A stretch of DNA of 64,000 bases, taken from assembly GCA_964342745.1 (NCBI GenBank), contig CAYFFW010000002.1, positions 35,360-99,359 on the forward strand, given 5' to 3'. Both the position numbers and the translations under genes were made by a program. This document shows, piece after piece, positions 50,536 to 60,003 of this stretch. The first letter of the stretch is position 1. The number at the start of each line of letters is the position of its first letter. The notes beneath the pieces are model-generated. The model was not told the origin of the DNA, made no database searches, and saw only the letters and a list, made by a program, of their open reading frames with translations. Source of the stretch: AEGEAN-183 sp964342745 (GTDB lineage: Bacteria > Pseudomonadota > Gammaproteobacteria > Magnimaribacterales > Magnimaribacteraceae).

Positions 50536-51746
50536 GTGAGACCTAAAACTAATTTTGCCATTATATTTCTTTGGATTTCATTTGAGCCAGCATAGATACT
50601 TGCCTTTCTATAGTTAAAATATCTAGGGGCAGAGGTATTTGCAAAAGCACTTCCTATGGAGGGCTCATTATGTCCTATACCTGGTCCTGGGTTGTTAAAG
50701 GGAATTGCATAGTAATCAACAGCCTCTACAGCGAGCTCAGTAATTAACTGTCCTATTTCAGTCCCCCTGGTTTTTAACATCGAGGATTCTGGCCCTACAT
50801 TTTGCCCTGTAGATAAGCTGCCCAGTATCCTAAGCTCTGTAGCTTCCATAACATTTATTTGGATCTCTGCTTCTGCCAGCTTATCCTTAAAACTAGGCTC
50901 ATCTAACAAAGACTCTCCTTTAGAAGTTGGTGTTTTAGCCATGTTTACGATTTTTTCTAATGAAGAATATAGATTGGCTGAGTAGCCATTGCCTCTTTCA
51001 AACTCTAATAAGTACTTAGCATAGGTCCAGCCCTTGCCCTCTTCTCCAATTAGATTTTCTTTAGGTACTTTAACGTCTTCAAAGAAAACAGTATTTATCT
51101 CCTGATGACCTTCAGGTGCTTTATCAAGAGTAACGATTGGTTGAACTTTAATCCCCGGAGAATGCATATCAATTAATAAGAAAGAAATGCCCATTTGACG
51201 AATCTCTTCGTTGCTAGTCCTTACTAGACAAAAAATCATATCTGCATGTTGAGCCATGGTTGTCCAAGTTTTTGAACCATTGACAAGATAATGGTCTCCC
51301 TTGTCTTCTGCTTTGGTTTTTAAGGAAGCTAAATCGGACCCAGATCCGGGCTCTGAATAGCCTTGGCACCACCAAACTTTTGAAGAGAGGATATCGGGCA
51401 GATATTTTTCTTTTTGTTCCTTAGTTCCAAATGCCATGATTACCGGCGCTACCATTTTTTCTCCAAAAGCAATCACCGTGGGAGCATTCACTGCTGCCAT
51501 TTCCTTATTAAAGAAATATTTCTGTGTAACGCTAAACTCTGCACCCCCGTATTCTTTAGGCCAATTTACACCAGCCCAACCTTTTTTATATAAAGCCTTT
51601 TGCCACTGCATATGTTCTTCTCTCGACAAATGCCCATTAGGGCTATTGTCATGCCTTTCTCTCATGTCTTCAGGGTAGTTTTCTTTTAGCCACTCTCTCA
51701 CTTCGCTTTGAAAATCTAGCTCTTCTTGTGTAAATTGCAAGTCCAT
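50532..51746 (-). CDS. Acyl-CoA dehydrogenase
   Basis: Flavoenzyme that introduces the 2,3 double bond of acyl-CoA, the first step of beta-oxidation. The 404 residues have an N-terminal helical domain, the flavin/substrate strand WCQGYSEPGSGSDLASLKTKAE and NGSKTWTTMAQHADMIFCLVRTS, and C-terminal YAGSNEIQRNIMAKLVLGL. It resembles actinobacterial/proteobacterial FadE-type enzymes of about 400 residues rather than E. coli FadE (814). GAGG lies 9 bases before the ATG. Chain-length specificity cannot be told. Confidence 0.93.
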   Translation of the reverse strand: MDLQFTQEELDFQSEVREWLKENYPEDMRERHDNSPNGHLSREEHMQWQKALYKKGWAGVNWPKEYGGAEFSVTQKYFFNKEMAAVNAPTVIAFGEKMVAPVIMAFGTKEQKEKYLPDILSSKVWWCQGYSEPGSGSDLASLKTKAEDKGDHYLVNGSKTWTTMAQHADMIFCLVRTSNEEIRQMGISFLLIDMHSPGIKVQPIVTLDKAPEGHQEINTVFFEDVKVPKENLIGEEGKGWTYAKYLLEFERGNGYSANLYSSLEKIVNMAKTPTSKGESLLDEPSFKDKLAEAEIQINVMEATELRILGSLSTGQNVGPESSMLKTRGTEIGQLITELAVEAVDYYAIPFNNPGPGIGHNEPSIGSAFANTSAPRYFNYRKASIYAGSNEIQRNIMAKLVLGLT

Positions 51747-51803
51747 ATAATTAACCTCGGTTCAATTATAAATTAGAAAGGAATCAACGCAATTAGTTAA
51801 CTC

Positions 51804-52301
51804 ATGAATCAAATAACCATCTTATTAGACTCGTTCTCTGAAATGACAGGAAAATTCTGTTCTTGGTTTGTTGCTTTTATGACCTTAATAACATGTGTCG
51901 TTGTTGTAATGAGGTACGGACTAGACTTGGGTTCAGTCCTTTTACAGGACGTAGTTCTTTACTTGCACGGAGCTTTGTTTCTACTAGGAGCTTCTTTTGC
52001 CCTAAAAAGGGACGCACACGTAAGAGTGGATATTTTTTATAGAGAATTTTCTATAAAAAGAAAGGCAGTAATAGATTTAATTGGGCACTGTTTATTTTTA
52101 CAGCCAGTGTGTTGGGTAATTCTTATTTTATCCTGGGACTTTGTTGAGTTCTCTTGGAGAATAATGGAAGTGTCTGCGGAGCCAGATGGACTTCCTTTTG
52201 TCTACCTCCAAAAAAGCTTGCTAATAGCTCTGTGCATATTTCTATCTCTACAAAGCCTTTCAGAAATATTAAAAAACTTACTGAGAATAAGAAATGCTTG
52301 A
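51804..52301 (+). CDS. TRAP transporter small membrane subunit (DctQ type)
   Basis: 165 residues with four membrane helices (about 14-34, 45-65, 88-108, 130-150), including LQDVVLYLHGALFLLGASFALKRDAHVRVDIF, the usual DctQ signature. With DctM it forms the sodium-coupled transport part of a TRAP system. Its end overlaps dctM by 8 bases. The substrate-binding gene is on the opposite strand at 55262-56362. Confidence 0.92.
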   Translation: MNQITILLDSFSEMTGKFCSWFVAFMTLITCVVVVMRYGLDLGSVLLQDVVLYLHGALFLLGASFALKRDAHVRVDIFYREFSIKRKAVIDLIGHCLFLQPVCWVILILSWDFVEFSWRIMEVSAEPDGLPFVYLQKSLLIALCIFLSLQSLSEILKNLLRIRNA

Positions 52302-53667
52302 GTTTGTTCCTTTATTAATGTTTGCAACGATTTGTTTGGTTCTTCTGGCAGGTTTTCCTGTTGCCTTCTCTCTAGCAGGCACCGCCCTCTTATTCGCCGG
52401 TATAGGAATACTTACAGGCAATTTTGACTCTTCTCTTCTTGGAACAATTCCAAATAGGCTATTTGGAGATATGACCAATACAAATTTAGTTGCAGTCCCG
52501 TTATTTATTTTTATGGGAATATTATTTGAGAAATCTAATCTCGCCGAAGACCTGCTCAGCAATATGGCTGATGTCTTAGGTGGGTTTAGAGGTAGTTTGG
52601 CTGTTTCAGTAATCATTGTGGGAGCAATGATTGCGGCTAGTACAGGGATAGTAGGGGCCACTGTCATTGCCATGGGATTAATTTCCTTGCCTATAATGCT
52701 ACAAAGAAATTATGACCAAAGTTTAGCTACCGGGACAATCTGTGCGACAGGAACCTTGGGTCAAATTATTCCACCCTCAATAGCATTAGTGCTTTTAGGT
52801 GATGTGTTGTCAGCCGCCTATCAACAATCTCAATTAAGTTTAGGTATTTTCTCAGCTAGAACTGTTTCAGTTGGCGATTTATTTATGGGGGCTATAGTGC
52901 CCGGTCTTATTCTAGTATTCTCCTACATCTCTTACGTTCTTTTAAGGGCATACATACAACCATCGACAGCCCCTGCACAAGAAGTTAAAAATGTTGAAAA
53001 CAGAACAAAAATAATCTTAACAACCCTACTTCCTCCTTTGGTTTTAATAGCGGCAGTATTAGGGTCTATTTTATTAGGAATAGCTACTCCCACTGAGGCT
53101 GCAGGAGTAGGAGCGCTTGGGGCAATGGGACTTGCTTTAAGTAAGGGTAGTTTAAATAAAGAAAATTTAACTTCTGCTGTTCAGAATACGACTGAGATCA
53201 CCTCAATGGTCTTTATGATCTTGCTAGGTTCTTCAATATTTTCTCTCGTTTTTAGAGGATTTGGAGGCGATGAGCTGGTTAATAGTATTTTTAATCAAAT
53301 GCCTGGTGGTGTTTTTGGCGCAATGCTTATTGTAATGATAATAATCTTCTTGCTTGGCTTCATATTGGATTTTATTCAAATCACCTTTGTTGTTGTTCCG
53401 ATTGTTGGTCCTGTTTTATTGTCTATGGGGATAGACCCCCTTTGGCTTGGAATTATGATAGCCATAAACTTACAAACATCTTTCTTAACTCCACCCTTTG
53501 GATTTGCTCTGTTTTATTTAAGGGGAGTTGCACCTGATTATGTCCCAACAAGCGCGATATACCGGGGCGTTTTACCTTTTATTGTTATTCAAATTTTTGT
53601 CTTGTTAGCTCTAGCTATATTCCCTTCCTTAGTTACAGCTTTACCTAATGCTGTTTATGGTCTTTAG
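52294..53667 (+). CDS. TRAP transporter large membrane subunit (DctM type)
   Basis: 457 residues with about 12 helices. Motifs include GFPVAFSLAGTALLFAGIG, NLVAVPLFIFMGILFEKS, GATVIAMGLISLPIMLQRNYDQSLATGTICATGTLGQIIPPS and the second-half repeat with LGSSIFSLVFRGFGGDE. The long central loop (SLGIFSARTVSVGDLFMGA) is typical of the DctM branch that pairs with the 2-oxoacid/mannitol-type binding proteins. Overlaps lipA (convergent) by 4 bases. Confidence 0.93.
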   Translation: MLEFVPLLMFATICLVLLAGFPVAFSLAGTALLFAGIGILTGNFDSSLLGTIPNRLFGDMTNTNLVAVPLFIFMGILFEKSNLAEDLLSNMADVLGGFRGSLAVSVIIVGAMIAASTGIVGATVIAMGLISLPIMLQRNYDQSLATGTICATGTLGQIIPPSIALVLLGDVLSAAYQQSQLSLGIFSARTVSVGDLFMGAIVPGLILVFSYISYVLLRAYIQPSTAPAQEVKNVENRTKIILTTLLPPLVLIAAVLGSILLGIATPTEAAGVGALGAMGLALSKGSLNKENLTSAVQNTTEITSMVFMILLGSSIFSLVFRGFGGDELVNSIFNQMPGGVFGAMLIVMIIIFLLGFILDFIQITFVVVPIVGPVLLSMGIDPLWLGIMIAINLQTSFLTPPFGFALFYLRGVAPDYVPTSAIYRGVLPFIVIQIFVLLALAIFPSLVTALPNAVYGL

Positions 53668-54620
53668 GGGTGTATTAGGTAGGAGGCTTTATCTGCCCTA
53701 TAAGAAGACCGAACTAGAGGCCCTGAAGCCACCTCTTTAAAACCAATTTCTTTGGCCATGGTCTTAAATTCATAAAACTCCTCAGGGGCTATATATCTTT
53801 TTACTGGTAAATGATTGAGGGTTGGCCTTAAGTATTGGCCTAGTGTAATAATTTCTACTCCTGCTGAATGGATGTCTAGTAAGGCCTCTTTAACCTCTTT
53901 TCTTGTCTCTCCCAAACCTAACATTAATCCCGTTTTGGTCACAATATTTGGGCTTATTGTCTTAGCTTCTTCTAATACTTTCAGTGTCTTTTGATATCCA
54001 GCTCGAGGGTCTCGAACTCTCTTGGTCAGCCTGTCGACTGTTTCTAAATTTTGAGCAAAAACATCCGGATTTGAATCCATTAAAATTAAAATTGATTTTC
54101 TTTTCCCTTCAAAATCAGGTGTAAGGGCCTCAACAATAACCCCTGGGTTTATGTTTTTAATAGCTTTAATTGTATTGGCATAATGCCTTGCACCTCCATC
54201 TGCTAAATCATCTCTATTAACCGAGGTTAGAACAACATACTTCAAAGCCATCTTTTTTACTGACCTGGCTACTTTCAGCGGCTCCCTCTTGTCCGTTCTG
54301 CCCCTTGGATTTCCTGTATCTACAGCACAAAATTTACAAGCCCTGGTGCAAACATCTCCCAGGAGCATGAAGGTAGCCGTTCCATGACTCCAGCATTCAT
54401 TTATATTCGGACACATTGCTTCTTCACACACAGTATTAAGGTGATTGCTTTTTACAATTTTTTTAACTTCTTTGAGCTTCGGATTAAAAGAGTTATTAAG
54501 TTTTAGCCAGGAGGGTTTTCTGGGGGGAAGAACCTGTCTGTTCTCATTGGGTTTAATGCCATTTTTTATTGCTATCGTTCCATTTGGTTTTATTGTTTTT
54601 GTTGGAATGACTTGATTCAT
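53664..54620 (-). CDS. lipA: Lipoyl synthase
   Basis: Radical-SAM enzyme that inserts two sulfurs into octanoyl chains. The 318 residues show both cluster motifs: auxiliary C-x4-C-x5-C (CEEAMCPNINECW) and SAM cluster CTRACKFC, plus GDVCTRACKFCAVDTGNP and the C-terminal GPLVRSSYRAD with the serine that binds the auxiliary cluster. Overlaps lipB by 4 bases. It serves GcvH and 2-oxoacid dehydrogenases. Confidence 0.96.
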   Translation of the reverse strand: MNQVIPTKTIKPNGTIAIKNGIKPNENRQVLPPRKPSWLKLNNSFNPKLKEVKKIVKSNHLNTVCEEAMCPNINECWSHGTATFMLLGDVCTRACKFCAVDTGNPRGRTDKREPLKVARSVKKMALKYVVLTSVNRDDLADGGARHYANTIKAIKNINPGVIVEALTPDFEGKRKSILILMDSNPDVFAQNLETVDRLTKRVRDPRAGYQKTLKVLEEAKTISPNIVTKTGLMLGLGETRKEVKEALLDIHSAGVEIITLGQYLRPTLNHLPVKRYIAPEEFYEFKTMAKEIGFKEVASGPLVRSSYRADKASYLIHP

Positions 54621-55231
54621 AAAACAACCCCCTCAAACCTTTCTAAAGCTGTGTTTTCGAAATCCATAAAGGCCTTGCTGACTGAAACTTCACTAAATTC
54701 TTTAAGGTGAGTTACTTTTAAGGATTCTTGACCGCATACATTTATAGCTTTAAATGGGCTTAAATCCATATCAATGTTTATGCTCAGTCCATGATAAGAG
54801 AAGCCTCTCTTAATTTTCAATCCAATAGAAGATATTTTTTTCTCTTTAATATAAATCCCCGGGCTCCCCTCAACTCTTTTTGCAGATAGGCCATAATCTT
54901 TTAGAAAATCTATGACTGAAGACTCCAGCTCATTTACAAACCTCTTAGGACCCCACTTTTTTCTACGTAAATTAATCAGAAAGTAGGCGACTATCTGGCC
55001 TGGACCGTGATAAGTGACTTCCCCCCCTCTGTCTGACCTTATAACTGGTATATTAGAGCTTTCTAACAAGTGTTCTTCTGAGGCGCCAAAGCCTAAAGTA
55101 TAAACAGGAAAATGTTCTAGCAACCAAATTTCATCGGAATCATCCTGCCCTTTAGAAAGAATAACATTCTGCATGGAGGCCCATGTTTTTTTATAATCCT
55201 GTACTCCTAGCTTTCTTAACTTTACTTTCAA
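54617..55231 (-). CDS. lipB: Octanoyltransferase LipB
   Basis: Transfers octanoyl from acyl-carrier protein to lipoyl domains. The 204 residues have EIWLLEHFPVYTLG, DRGGEVTYHGPGQIVAYFLINLR, the catalytic lysine in SSIGLKIKRG and the catalytic cysteine in INVCGQ. The start is TTG at 55231; no early ATG exists and family homology starts there. It precedes lipA as in E. coli lipB-lipA. DctP lies 30 bases upstream on the same strand. Confidence 0.94.
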   Translation of the reverse strand: MKVKLRKLGVQDYKKTWASMQNVILSKGQDDSDEIWLLEHFPVYTLGFGASEEHLLESSNIPVIRSDRGGEVTYHGPGQIVAYFLINLRRKKWGPKRFVNELESSVIDFLKDYGLSAKRVEGSPGIYIKEKKISSIGLKIKRGFSYHGLSINIDMDLSPFKAINVCGQESLKVTHLKEFSEVSVSKAFMDFENTALERFEGVVL

Positions 55232-55261
55232 TTTATCTAAACTCTGAGTATTTTCCTTTTC

Positions 55262-56362
55262 TTATTCAGGCAGGTCTCTCATTTCAATAAAGGCCTTTTC
55301 TGAAATCTCATGGTATTGAATGACATCTTCCTTAAACGCTTTATAGGAGTTATATATTTTTGTTGCCATCTCATCTCCTTCTATAAATTCTTTAATTACC
55401 TCATCCGAGATTTCTCTAAGTTCAATTAACACATCGTCAGGTAGTTTTCTTAATTCTACTCCATGAACTTCAACTAATTCTGTTAGAGCTCTATTATTAT
55501 TTGCTGTGTATTCATCAAGCATTTCTTGATTAACTGCCCTGGCAGCATACTTAACAATTGCCTTTAGGTCTTTTGGAAGTGACTCGTAAGCCTCTTTATT
55601 AATTATTATTTCTAAGGTGGACCCTCCTTCGTGCCATCCTGGATAGTAGTAATATTTAGCGACTTGATGAAACCCAAAAGTTAAATCATTAAAAGGTCCT
55701 ACCCACTCCGCTGCGTCTACAACGCCCTGTTGCAGGGCTAAAAATATATCGCTTCCTGGAAGGACTACTGTCTCAGCCCCAGCCCTAGAGAAAATCTCTC
55801 CAGCAAGTCCTGGAATTCTCATTTTTAATCCTTTTAGATCTCCGATAGAGTTTATTTCTCTATTAAACCATCCGGCCATTTGAACGCCTGTATTTCCTCC
55901 GGCAAAAGGAACAAGATTAAAAGGAGCATAAGCTTCCTCCCAAAGTTCCTGGCCTCCACCCCAATGAATCCAAGAGTTAATTTCTTGTGCGTTTAAACCA
56001 AAAGGAACAGCAGTATAAAATTGTGAAGACTTAACCTTCCCCGTCCAATAATAAGAGGCTCCATGACCCAACTCTACGTTGCCTTGGGAGACGGCATCAA
56101 AAACACCCATAGCAGGAACTAATTCGCCGGCTCCGTATACTTTAATTTTTAATCTGCCGTTACTCATTTCATTTACATATTTAGACAGATTTTCAGCTGC
56201 CAGTCCTAGACCAGGAAAGTTCTTAGGCCAAGTAGTTACCATGTTCCACTTATAAACCTGGTCATAATTATTTCCTTCACTTTCTTTAGCTTCTGGTGCA
56301 GGACCCTCCGAACAAGCTACAAAAAACACAATTAGGAAGATAGGTATAATATTTTTTTTCAT
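55262..56362 (-). CDS. TRAP transporter substrate-binding lipoprotein (TakP/FcbT1-like DctP)
   Basis: 366 residues with a lipoprotein signal: IVFFVAC with lipobox C17. The mature part follows the DctP branch containing the 2-oxoacid-binding protein TakP: VTTWPKNFPGLGLAAENL, GASYYWTGK, LKGLKMRIPGLAGEIFSRAG, VDAAEWVGPFNDLTFGF and YYYPGWHEGGSTLEIIINKEAY. Many relatives are free periplasmic proteins; here it is predicted membrane-anchored, needing Lgt. A small carboxylate such as pyruvate, lactate or another 2-oxoacid is plausible. The partner DctQM is encoded across lipAB on the other strand. Confidence 0.88.
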   Translation of the reverse strand: MKKNIIPIFLIVFFVACSEGPAPEAKESEGNNYDQVYKWNMVTTWPKNFPGLGLAAENLSKYVNEMSNGRLKIKVYGAGELVPAMGVFDAVSQGNVELGHGASYYWTGKVKSSQFYTAVPFGLNAQEINSWIHWGGGQELWEEAYAPFNLVPFAGGNTGVQMAGWFNREINSIGDLKGLKMRIPGLAGEIFSRAGAETVVLPGSDIFLALQQGVVDAAEWVGPFNDLTFGFHQVAKYYYYPGWHEGGSTLEIIINKEAYESLPKDLKAIVKYAARAVNQEMLDEYTANNNRALTELVEVHGVELRKLPDDVLIELREISDEVIKEFIEGDEMATKIYNSYKAFKEDVIQYHEISEKAFIEMRDLPE

Positions 56363-56374
56363 AATTTTCCTTAA

Positions 56375-58540
56375 TTAAATTGGTCTTAGTTTTGCGTAAG
56401 AAGCCATTAACCACTTAGTTTCGCTTGAATCAAAATTCACCTCCACTCTAGCATTAGCACCCTGTCCTTCATAGTTAAGAATAACACCCTCTCCAAATAC
56501 CTCGTGCACAACTCTTTGCCCTAAAACAAGGTCAGTTTCAGGGATTTCACCTTGAGCTATGATGCCCTTACTGTCATAAGACTTCCTGCTAATGGAACCT
56601 CCGGTCCTTATTTCTTGAGTAAGCTCTGAAGGAATCTCTCTTAGAAAACGTGAAGGAGGATTAAAAGTTTCATTCCCGTGGAGATTTCTCATTTCAGCAT
56701 AAATTATATATAGCTTTTGCATGGCCCTTGTCATTCCAACATAACAAAGCCTTCTTTCTTCTTCTAGCTGCCCTGGTTCCTCCAAAGAAAGTCTGTGTGG
56801 GAAAAGATTTTCTTCAAATCCAGTTATAAAAACCAAAGGAAACTCTAGTCCTTTAGCAGAGTGAAGGGTCATAAGCTGTATAGCTGATTCATGCTCTTCT
56901 GCTTGATCTTCTCCTGCATCCAGTGCCGCATGATCTATAAAAGATTTCAAAACCGGTGTATCTTCTTCCTGATTATCCGGAACATAATCACCTGCTGCAC
57001 TTACGAGTTCGTCTAGGTTTTCTACGCGAGTTCTCCCTTTTTCTCCTGCCTCTTTCTTGTGGTGCTCGATTAAGCCACTTCTTTGAATTACATGATCAAC
57101 AGTTTCTTTTAACTCCAAACCATTTACTTCGCCTTTTAGGTTTTCTAGGTCTAACAAGAACCCGGAAAGAGATGTTCTGGCTCTTGATGTCAATCCATCA
57201 GATTCAATCAGGTCAGAGCTTGCTTTCCATAGTGAGAAGTTTTTTTCTCTAGCTTTGTTTCTTATAATCTCCATTGTTTTTGCGCCTATTCCGCGTGGGG
57301 GCAAGTTAACCACCCTCTCAAAAGCTGCGTCATCGTCCTTCCCGAAAACTAAACGCACATAAGCCATCGCATTTTTAATTTCTGCCCTTTCGTAGAACCT
57401 CTGTCCTCCATAAATCCTGTAAGGCATTCCTTCTCTAAGAATAGCCTCTTCCAGGGCTCTTGATTGTGCGTTTGACCTATAAAGAATAGCTACCTCATCT
57501 AGTGAGTTTCCTTGTTCAATCCAAGACTGAGTAGTTCCTACAACATACCTAGCTTCATCATCTTCATTGTATGCAGCATAAACAGAGATCTTCTCCCCTT
57601 CTTTTTGCTCAGTCCAAAGTTCTTTTCCCATTCTAGATCGGTTGTTTTCAATGACAGAATTTGCAGCATCTAATATGGTTTGTGTTGATCTATAGTTCTG
57701 TTCAAGCCTGACTACCTCTGTCCCATTAAAGTCTTTGGTAAACCTATCAATGTTGTCACTTTTTGCTCCTCGCCAACCATAAATTGATTGGTCATCATCT
57801 CCCACAGCGGTGTAAGTACTCTCGCCTCCCTTCATTAAAGCCAACAGCTGATATTGAACTTCATTAGTATCCTGAAACTCGTCCACCAAGATGTGTTTAA
57901 ATCTTTTTTGATAATGGGAAAGCAGTTCTTCGTTAGAAGACAATAAATTTAAAGACCTTAACAGTAGCTCACCAAAATCTACTAAGCTCTCTCTGTCACA
58001 TAGTTGTTCATACTCCGCATAAACTTTTGTCATTTGCTCAACAAAATAATCATCAACTGACTCAACTTGGTTTGACCTTCGGCATTCGTCTTTTTCTTTG
58101 TTTATATACCACTGGACTTGTCTTGCAGGCCACTTACCTTCATCTAAGCCTATATATTTACAAACTCTTTTTATAACCCTCAACTGATCTTCGCTGTCTA
58201 AAATAGCAAACTCCCTTCTAAGACCCGCCTCTTCCCAGTGCCTTCTTAATATTCTGTGTGAAATGCCATGAAATGTTCCACACCAAAAATCTGCCATTTC
58301 TTGTCCAAGCATGGATTCAATTCTTCCCTTCATTTCGTTCGCTGCTTTATTAGTAAAGGTCACTGTGAGCAAAGAATGAGGGCTGTTGTTTAAAGCTTGC
58401 ACCAACCAAGCAACCCGATGCGCAATAACCCTGGTTTTGCCAGAACCGGCACCGGCCAAAACAAGTAAATGTGGAGACTCAGAGGTGACAGCCTTTCTTT
58501 GAGCTTCATTTAGATTATTCAATATGTCGGATACGTCCAC
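56375..58540 (-). CDS. uvrD: DNA helicase II UvrD
   Basis: SF1 3'-5' helicase for nucleotide-excision and mismatch repair. The 721 residues include NEAQRKAV (Q motif), Walker A VLAGAGSGKTRVI, VTFTNKAANEMKGRI, the DEFQDTN Walker B, GDDDQSIYGWRGA, LEQNYRST, LMTLHSAKGLEFP and ERRLCYVGMTRA, with the C-terminal Tudor-like VLGQRVVHEVFGEGVIL. The start is GTG at 58540; TATAAA (58554-58549 on this strand) is only 8 bases upstream, so the transcript may be leaderless. Confidence 0.96.
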   Translation of the reverse strand: MDVSDILNNLNEAQRKAVTSESPHLLVLAGAGSGKTRVIAHRVAWLVQALNNSPHSLLTVTFTNKAANEMKGRIESMLGQEMADFWCGTFHGISHRILRRHWEEAGLRREFAILDSEDQLRVIKRVCKYIGLDEGKWPARQVQWYINKEKDECRRSNQVESVDDYFVEQMTKVYAEYEQLCDRESLVDFGELLLRSLNLLSSNEELLSHYQKRFKHILVDEFQDTNEVQYQLLALMKGGESTYTAVGDDDQSIYGWRGAKSDNIDRFTKDFNGTEVVRLEQNYRSTQTILDAANSVIENNRSRMGKELWTEQKEGEKISVYAAYNEDDEARYVVGTTQSWIEQGNSLDEVAILYRSNAQSRALEEAILREGMPYRIYGGQRFYERAEIKNAMAYVRLVFGKDDDAAFERVVNLPPRGIGAKTMEIIRNKAREKNFSLWKASSDLIESDGLTSRARTSLSGFLLDLENLKGEVNGLELKETVDHVIQRSGLIEHHKKEAGEKGRTRVENLDELVSAAGDYVPDNQEEDTPVLKSFIDHAALDAGEDQAEEHESAIQLMTLHSAKGLEFPLVFITGFEENLFPHRLSLEEPGQLEEERRLCYVGMTRAMQKLYIIYAEMRNLHGNETFNPPSRFLREIPSELTQEIRTGGSISRKSYDSKGIIAQGEIPETDLVLGQRVVHEVFGEGVILNYEGQGANARVEVNFDSSETKWLMASYAKLRPI

Positions 58541-58645
58541 TTGTCTATTTTATATGGTTTCGCTTTAAAGGGGCTTGTAAAAAAGTTGAAAAAAAATCCA
58601 TGTGAAATAACCTTCCTTAAGTTAATATAATTGACTTAAAACACC

Positions 58646-59059
58646 ATGACTGAACCAAAAAAATTTTTTGATACTTACTGTGATTTTGTTACAAAAGTAA
58701 CTAGTGATCCTAGCCTAGATCTTGAAAGCCTAAAGTCTGCATTGCAGCAAATTCAAAACAACTCTGAGATTGATGTACCTAGATTAATGACGGCTGCTCT
58801 TGGTCTAAGCAGTGAGGGTGGAGAGTTTGTCGAGATTGTTAAAAAGATGTTTCTTCAAGGAAAGCCTGCCAATGAAGACAATATATTCCACATGAAAAGA
58901 GAACTGGGTGACATTATGTGGTACTGGGTTACGGCTTGTATGGCTCTTAAACTGGACCCCGTAGAGGTGATATTAGAAAACCAAAAAAAACTGGAAGCCA
59001 GATACGGCGAGCAATTTACAGTTAACCAGAGCGAAGTAAGGGCAAAAGGCGATCTCTAG
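58646..59059 (+). CDS. MazG-like nucleotide pyrophosphohydrolase
   Basis: 137 residues of the all-alpha NTP-PPase superfamily. The metal motif is SSEGGEFVEIVKKMF and KRELGDIMWYW (E-x2-E ... E-x2-D). It resembles small single-domain MazG-like proteins of phages and bacteria that hydrolyse NTPs. A perfect TATAAT (58626-58631) about 15 bases before the ATG and no Shine-Dalgarno sequence suggest a very short leader. Confidence 0.85.
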   Translation: MTEPKKFFDTYCDFVTKVTSDPSLDLESLKSALQQIQNNSEIDVPRLMTAALGLSSEGGEFVEIVKKMFLQGKPANEDNIFHMKRELGDIMWYWVTACMALKLDPVEVILENQKKLEARYGEQFTVNQSEVRAKGDL

Positions 59060-59069
59060 TTAAAACCCC

Positions 59070-59993
59070 TTAAAGTTTTTGTTGGGAAAGCTTTTCACAT
59101 GCCTCATTAAATTCCGAGACAGTCTCTTCAATTATAGTCTTTACTGCCTTAACCTCATCTATTAAGCCAACTGACTGACCTGACAAAGCTGGAGCTGCGT
59201 TCATGTCTCCTCCAAAATACAAGTCTTGAATATTGGACATGTCCTTCATTTCCATAATGCCCGCCTCGTGTATTTTCTTAGTAAAATCTGTTCTTAACGC
59301 CCTAATCACAGGTTTAGAAGTCTTATTTAAGATCCAAGTTCCCTGGATCGTTGAATCAAGGATTTTATTCTTAAAGTTTTCGTGCACAGGGCTTTCTTTA
59401 CTCGAAACAAACCTGGTTCCCATTTGGATACCCTCTGCACCAGCTGCAAATACTGCAGCCATTCCCGTTCCGTCAACTATGCCTCCGGCAGCCACTATTG
59501 GTAAATCTAATTCTTTTCTTATGGCCTGAATAAGAACTAAAAGTCCAACTTCTTCTGGATTCTTAAAGCCACCTCCCTCTGTTCCTTCAACCACCAGACC
59601 ATCTACTCCTGCGTTTGCAGCTTTTACTGCCCCCTCTACACTAGGAACAGCGTGATAAACCGTTATGCCAGCATATTTCAAAACCTCTATGTATTTAGAT
59701 GGGTCTCCTGCTGAAGTGGTAACAAACTTAACTCCATGAGAAACGCAAAACTCAACCATGCTGTCGTCTTGCAAAAAAAGCAAAGGTAGATTGACTCCAA
59801 AGGGCTTGTCTGTCAGTTCATTCATTTTCTTTATTTCTTCTTTGCAGTTCTCAACTTCACCTGAAGAAGTTTCTATTACTCCAAAGCCTCCTGCATTTGA
59901 TACTGCTGAAGCTAGTTTGCTTCTTGCTATCCAGCCCATGGGAGCTTGGATAATTGGGTATTTTGACCCTAAATGCTCTGTTACTCTGTTCAT
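59070..59993 (-). CDS. Nitronate monooxygenase-family flavoprotein
   Basis: 307-residue FMN-dependent TIM barrel of the 2-nitropropane dioxygenase family: PIIQAPMGWIARSKLASAVSNAGGFGVI, HGVKFVTTSAGDPS, GVDGLVVEGTEGGG and PIVAAGGIVDGTGMAAVFAAGAEGIQMGTRF. The family oxidises alkyl nitronates; many members have other roles. It follows rlmN by 10 bases on the same strand. Confidence 0.88.
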   Translation of the reverse strand: MNRVTEHLGSKYPIIQAPMGWIARSKLASAVSNAGGFGVIETSSGEVENCKEEIKKMNELTDKPFGVNLPLLFLQDDSMVEFCVSHGVKFVTTSAGDPSKYIEVLKYAGITVYHAVPSVEGAVKAANAGVDGLVVEGTEGGGFKNPEEVGLLVLIQAIRKELDLPIVAAGGIVDGTGMAAVFAAGAEGIQMGTRFVSSKESPVHENFKNKILDSTIQGTWILNKTSKPVIRALRTDFTKKIHEAGIMEMKDMSNIQDLYFGGDMNAAPALSGQSVGLIDEVKAVKTIIEETVSEFNEACEKLSQQKL

Positions 59994-60003
59994 TATTATC
60001 CCT

